A DNA stretch of 14,838 bases from DATGEP01 sp035310125 (GTDB lineage: Bacteria; Chloroflexota; Ktedonobacteria; Ktedonobacterales; JADMIN01). Position 1 is the stretch's first letter, and each line of letters starts with the position of its first letter. Positions 13,434-14,838 of this stretch are shown one piece after another. The notes below the pieces were generated by a model, which worked only from the letters and a program-made list of their open reading frames with translations, was not told where the DNA came from and did no database searches. A program made the translations under genes and the position numbers. The stretch lies in assembly GCA_035310125.1 (NCBI GenBank), contig DATGEP010000368.1, forward strand, positions 1-14,838. Direction: 5' to 3'.

Positions 13434-13640
13434 TCATACGCCAGGCGGCAAGGGCGCGGGGCTAGTCCTCTTATGCCATCCAGCCCCGTCTGCACACTCT
13501 CGCTGGCGACGGCGGGACGGCGTTTGTTCCGCGTGTGTGCAAGCGGGGCATCGCGGTATCACATTTACCAGGGGGCGGAAGCTGCACCACTCGACTACGT
13601 TCCCGCACCGCGAACACGTGATGGCGTAAAGTTCTCGCAT
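13434..13640 (-). CDS. Zinc-ribbon protein, 68 aa
   Basis: ATG 13640 has GGGAGGA about seven bases upstream and lies three bases after the preceding stop. Residues 9-34 form a ribbon with C9, C12, C31 and C34 (CSRCG ... CPAC) around a beta hairpin (NVVEWCSFRPLVNVIP). The remainder is basic and Pro-rich. It is probably co-transcribed with the coiled-coil/cysteine-rich gene before it. Function unknown; nucleic-acid binding is the usual use of such ribbons. Confidence 0.7.
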   Translation of the reverse strand: MRELYAITCSRCGNVVEWCSFRPLVNVIPRCPACTHAEQTPSRRRQRECADGAGWHKRTSPAPLPPGV

Positions 13641-13643
13641 GGG

Positions 13644-14030
13644 CTAGTCCTCCCAGCCATGCTGGCGGGCCACATCCCGCGCCGTCTCGGTGTCCACCGC
13701 CGGGTCCGATTGCGCCGTGTTGCACTGACCACAAACACAATCGGGGTCCGTGCATTCGCAGAGCACGATACCGCATCGGGCGATGCCACAGTGCTCGCAA
13801 TAGTGTGGCGCCCCTGGCTCCGGCTCCGGTTCCCGCGCCGGCGTAGTCTGCGCCTGGAGCTGCACCACCCGCTCCATGAGGCGGCGCAGCTCAAAATCGA
13901 GATTCCAGAGTTCTTCCGCATGCGTGGGATGTATCCGGCATGCCAGGCCGGCGGCATAGTCCGCCTCGCCGTCCGCGTTGGCCAGCGCGCGGTGGAGGTT
14001 TTCGAGCTGCTCGAAGTAGGTGATGCGCAT
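13644..14030 (-). CDS. Helical plus cysteine-rich protein, 128 aa; first gene of the minus-strand transcript
   Basis: The ATG at 14030 has GGGAG eight bases upstream. The longer frame from 14138 would run through the divergent promoter region and is rejected. Residues 1-62 are helical (MRITYFEQLENLHRALANAD; ELRRLMERVVQLQAQ). A Pro/Glu linker follows, then eight cysteines (78, 81, 86, 91, 93, 98, 100, 103) in a dense cluster with pairs CEHC, CEC and CGQC, enough to bind two zinc ions. It is divergent from the HTH gene at 14163, so it may be controlled from the shared intergenic region. No family is recognised. Confidence 0.65.
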   Translation of the reverse strand: MRITYFEQLENLHRALANADGEADYAAGLACRIHPTHAEELWNLDFELRRLMERVVQLQAQTTPAREPEPEPGAPHYCEHCGIARCGIVLCECTDPDCVCGQCNTAQSDPAVDTETARDVARQHGWED

Positions 14031-14051
14031 TGTGGTTACTCCCATCATCTG

Positions 14052-14078
14052 ATTGGCCGGATTGGCCGGATTGACCGT
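14052..14078. repeat. Tandem 9-bp repeats upstream of the divergent genes
   Basis: ATTGGCCGG occurs twice in tandem (14052-14060, 14061-14069), followed by the near copy ATTGACCGT (14070-14078) that contains the -35 box of the plus-strand promoter. The spacing of nine bases and the position suggest a multi-site operator. Confidence 0.6.
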
Positions 14079-14100
14079 AACCGTCACGGTATGGTACAAT
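14071..14100 (+). promoter_or_regulatory. Promoter for the HTH gene, with embedded operator palindrome
   Basis: TTGACC (14071-14076) and TACAAT (14095-14100), 18 bases apart, closely match a sigma-70-type promoter. It points at the HTH gene starting at 14163. Between the boxes lies ACCGTCACGGT (14080-14090), a perfect 5-bp inverted repeat around one base, placed where a repressor would block the polymerase. Confidence 0.7.
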
Positions 14101-14162
14101 GATAACACGGCATGGCAATGCATGTCAAGAGGTGACAATAATCATTTCGAGCGGAGGCACAA

Positions 14163-14363
14163 ATGGGCAGCGACGACTACCTAACAGTGAGTGAGGCGGC
14201 GCAATTCGCGGAGGTGTCGCCGCGTACCGTCTATCGCTGGATTGACGAGGGCCGGCTCGCGGCATTTCTTCCGCGGCGCGGCCGCGGGCGCCGTGTGCAG
14301 CGTGAGGAGCTGGAGCGCCTGGCGACAGATATTGTGCCATTGGCGCGCGGCGATCGGCGGTAA
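14163..14363 (+). CDS. Excisionase/MerR-like helix-turn-helix protein
   Basis: A 66-residue protein starting at ATG 14163 with GGAGG seven bases upstream. The HTH_17/excisionase pattern is clear: LTVSEAAQFAEVSPRTVYRW (7-26), then IDEGRLAAF, a basic wing (PRRGRGRR) and a final helix (REELERLA). It is the only supported complete plus-strand gene. It has its own promoter with an operator-like palindrome and faces away from the long minus-strand cluster. A switch regulator, autorepressor or recombination-directionality factor would fit; no integrase is visible, so regulation is more likely. The terminator at 14383-14416 follows it. Confidence 0.8.
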   Translation: MGSDDYLTVSEAAQFAEVSPRTVYRWIDEGRLAAFLPRRGRGRRVQREELERLATDIVPLARGDRR

Positions 14364-14382
14364 AAATGCCGCGGTAAAAGAC

Positions 14383-14416
14383 ATCAAAACCCCCGGCTCC
14401 GGCTGGGGGTTTTGAT
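14383..14416. terminator. Bidirectional Rho-independent terminator
   Basis: A 12-bp stem (ATCAAAACCCCC at 14383-14394 with GGGGGTTTTGAT at 14405-14416) encloses a 10-base loop. The T-rich part of the stem works in the plus direction after the HTH gene; on the minus strand it would end transcripts arriving from the right edge. Confidence 0.8.
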
Positions 14417-14643
14417 TTGTCCACAAGTTTTCCACACTCCGCACGGCGCGGAGAGGGGGTGGTGCAATGCGCTGCATTGCACCTCTAAGCAGGCTGCGTT
14501 GGGGTGCAATGCAGCGCATTGCACCCCACCCCCCCGTTTATTGCACCACCCCCCCTCCGCGTGGCGCCAGATGGCGCCTGGCGCCGAAGCCGTTTTTTGG
14601 CGTCGGAACATATCTCTTATATATAGAGAGATAGGGTTTTTTT
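14417..14643. other. Candidate replication origin: DnaA boxes, paired palindromes and AT-rich tract
   Basis: In order: DnaA box TTGTCCACA (14417-14425) and DnaA-like TTTTCCACA (14428-14436), in the same orientation, one helical turn apart. Next are two perfect palindromes, GGTGCAATGC-GCT-GCATTGCACC (14461-14483) and a 12-bp arm version with loop AGC (14501-14527), centres 42 bases apart, plus a half-site ATTGCACC (14540-14547). Three GGCGCC sites follow (14563-14585), then an AT-rich tract (about 14592-14643, including ATCTCTTATATATAG). This is the layout of an origin with initiator sites and an unwinding element. No gene in 14364-14616 is supported; open frames across it are low-complexity shadows. 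Replication function is inferred. Confidence 0.6.
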
Positions 14644-14838
14644 GGGTGCAGATTCTGCTCTGAGACGTCGTCTGATTTTGATGATGAGGATGAGTGGAGC
14701 AGCTGCTCGGATCGGGTCATGTGGTCCCCGGTCATCTCGCCTCGCCGGATGTGATTCTCGCCTGAGTAGAATGTCGGTTAGGTCAATACCCTCCGGCTGC
14801 CACGAAGCGAGGAGCGCAGCGACTCTGCCCGTCAGCAC
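14617..14838 (-). CDS. Open frame entering from the right edge; probable 3' part of the gene at 1-708 if the ends join
   Basis: Reading inward from base 14838, a frame of 73 codons runs to TAA at 14617. Its first residues, VLTGRVAALLASWQPEG, continue in phase the frame that leaves the left edge (…NPGTKP) and complete a plausible SAP-like helix pair. If joined, the protein would be about 309 residues. The second half of the frame becomes Arg/Ile rich (ILIIKIRRRLRAES) and loses typical codon use. If the ends do not join, the frame is simply partial and of unknown function. A 12-bp palindrome GAGCAGCTGCTC (14697-14708) lies inside it. Confidence 0.45.
   Translation of the reverse strand: MLTGRVAALLASWQPEGIDLTDILLRRESHPARRDDRGPHDPIRAAAPLILIIKIRRRLRAESAPKKTLSLYI

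Noticed and set aside
13188..14102. 304-codon plus-strand open frame
   Set aside because: Antisense to the two zinc-ribbon genes at 13434-14030, which have strong ribosome sites and cysteine motifs; the plus product has no domain-like pattern.
14384..14663. Open frames on both strands across the palindrome region
   Set aside because: Their products simply translate the palindromes and C/G runs, have no ribosome sites and overlap the DnaA boxes.
1..14838. CRISPR array, tRNA, rRNA, insertion sequence, integrase, tail or terminase genes
   Set aside because: Looked for; no repeat-spacer pattern, cloverleaf, transposase motif, integrase motif or large-terminase motif was seen. Faint or divergent copies cannot be excluded without searches.
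1..14838. Terminal inverted repeats expected for a linear PRD1-like genome
   Set aside because: The first bases and the reverse complement of the last bases do not match, so the window does not end in such repeats.

Overview
The window is GC-rich (mostly G or C at third codon positions), very tightly packed, and almost entirely transcribed on the minus strand. It looks like the genome, or nearly all of it, of a small tailless double-jelly-roll (DJR) virus with an internal membrane, related to the PRD1/tectivirus group. The alternative is a provirus or plasmid derived from such a virus. Gene starts carry strong Shine-Dalgarno sites, often AGGAGG-like, and many genes are coupled by ATGA overlaps. 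The host cannot be fixed from the sequence. High GC, the actinobacterial-style DnaA box TTGTCCACA and the Tap/Tpg-like replication genes suggest Actinomycetota, or another high-GC phylum such as Chloroflexota.

Layout, following minus-strand transcription from right to left. (1) 14.4-14.65 kb: a non-coding origin-like region with two DnaA boxes, two perfect hairpin palindromes, a GGCGCC cluster and an AT-rich tract. (2) 14.03-14.36 kb: a plus-strand excisionase/MerR-like helix-turn-helix gene with its own promoter and operator-like repeats. (3) 13.4-14.03 kb and 8.44-13.2 kb: the replication and early half. It holds several small zinc-ribbon proteins, two winged-helix/HTH proteins, a Tap-like protein, a Tpg-like protein and a string of small unknown proteins. 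Streptomyces tap and tpg encode the telomere-associated and terminal proteins of linear replicons and lie in the same order. (4) 7.85-8.34 kb: one more unknown gene, followed by a strong Rho-independent terminator at 7785-7831. (5) 1-7.73 kb: the virion half. It holds a beta-rich protein, a coiled-coil protein, an HTH/acidic protein, an unknown protein, the FtsK/HerA-type packaging ATPase, a short membrane peptide, the DJR major capsid protein (MCP), a zinc-finger protein, a chain of small membrane proteins, and a protein running off the left edge.

How the parts fit: the Tap/Tpg-like pair would supply protein-primed or telomere-type DNA synthesis, and the zinc-ribbon and HTH proteins would control early expression or initiation. 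The MCP forms the icosahedral shell, the small transmembrane proteins sit in an internal membrane, and the ATPase packages DNA through a special vertex. No integrase, helicase, tail gene, recognisable lysis enzyme, tRNA, rRNA or CRISPR array was found.

Two observations stand out. A DJR capsid/ATPase module is paired with a Streptomyces-type Tap/Tpg module instead of an ordinary protein-primed family B polymerase. Also, the open frame leaving the left edge continues in phase into the open frame entering the right edge, as if the 14,838 bases were one circular, or circularly permuted, genome. That sits awkwardly with linear-telomere proteins and needs a direct test.
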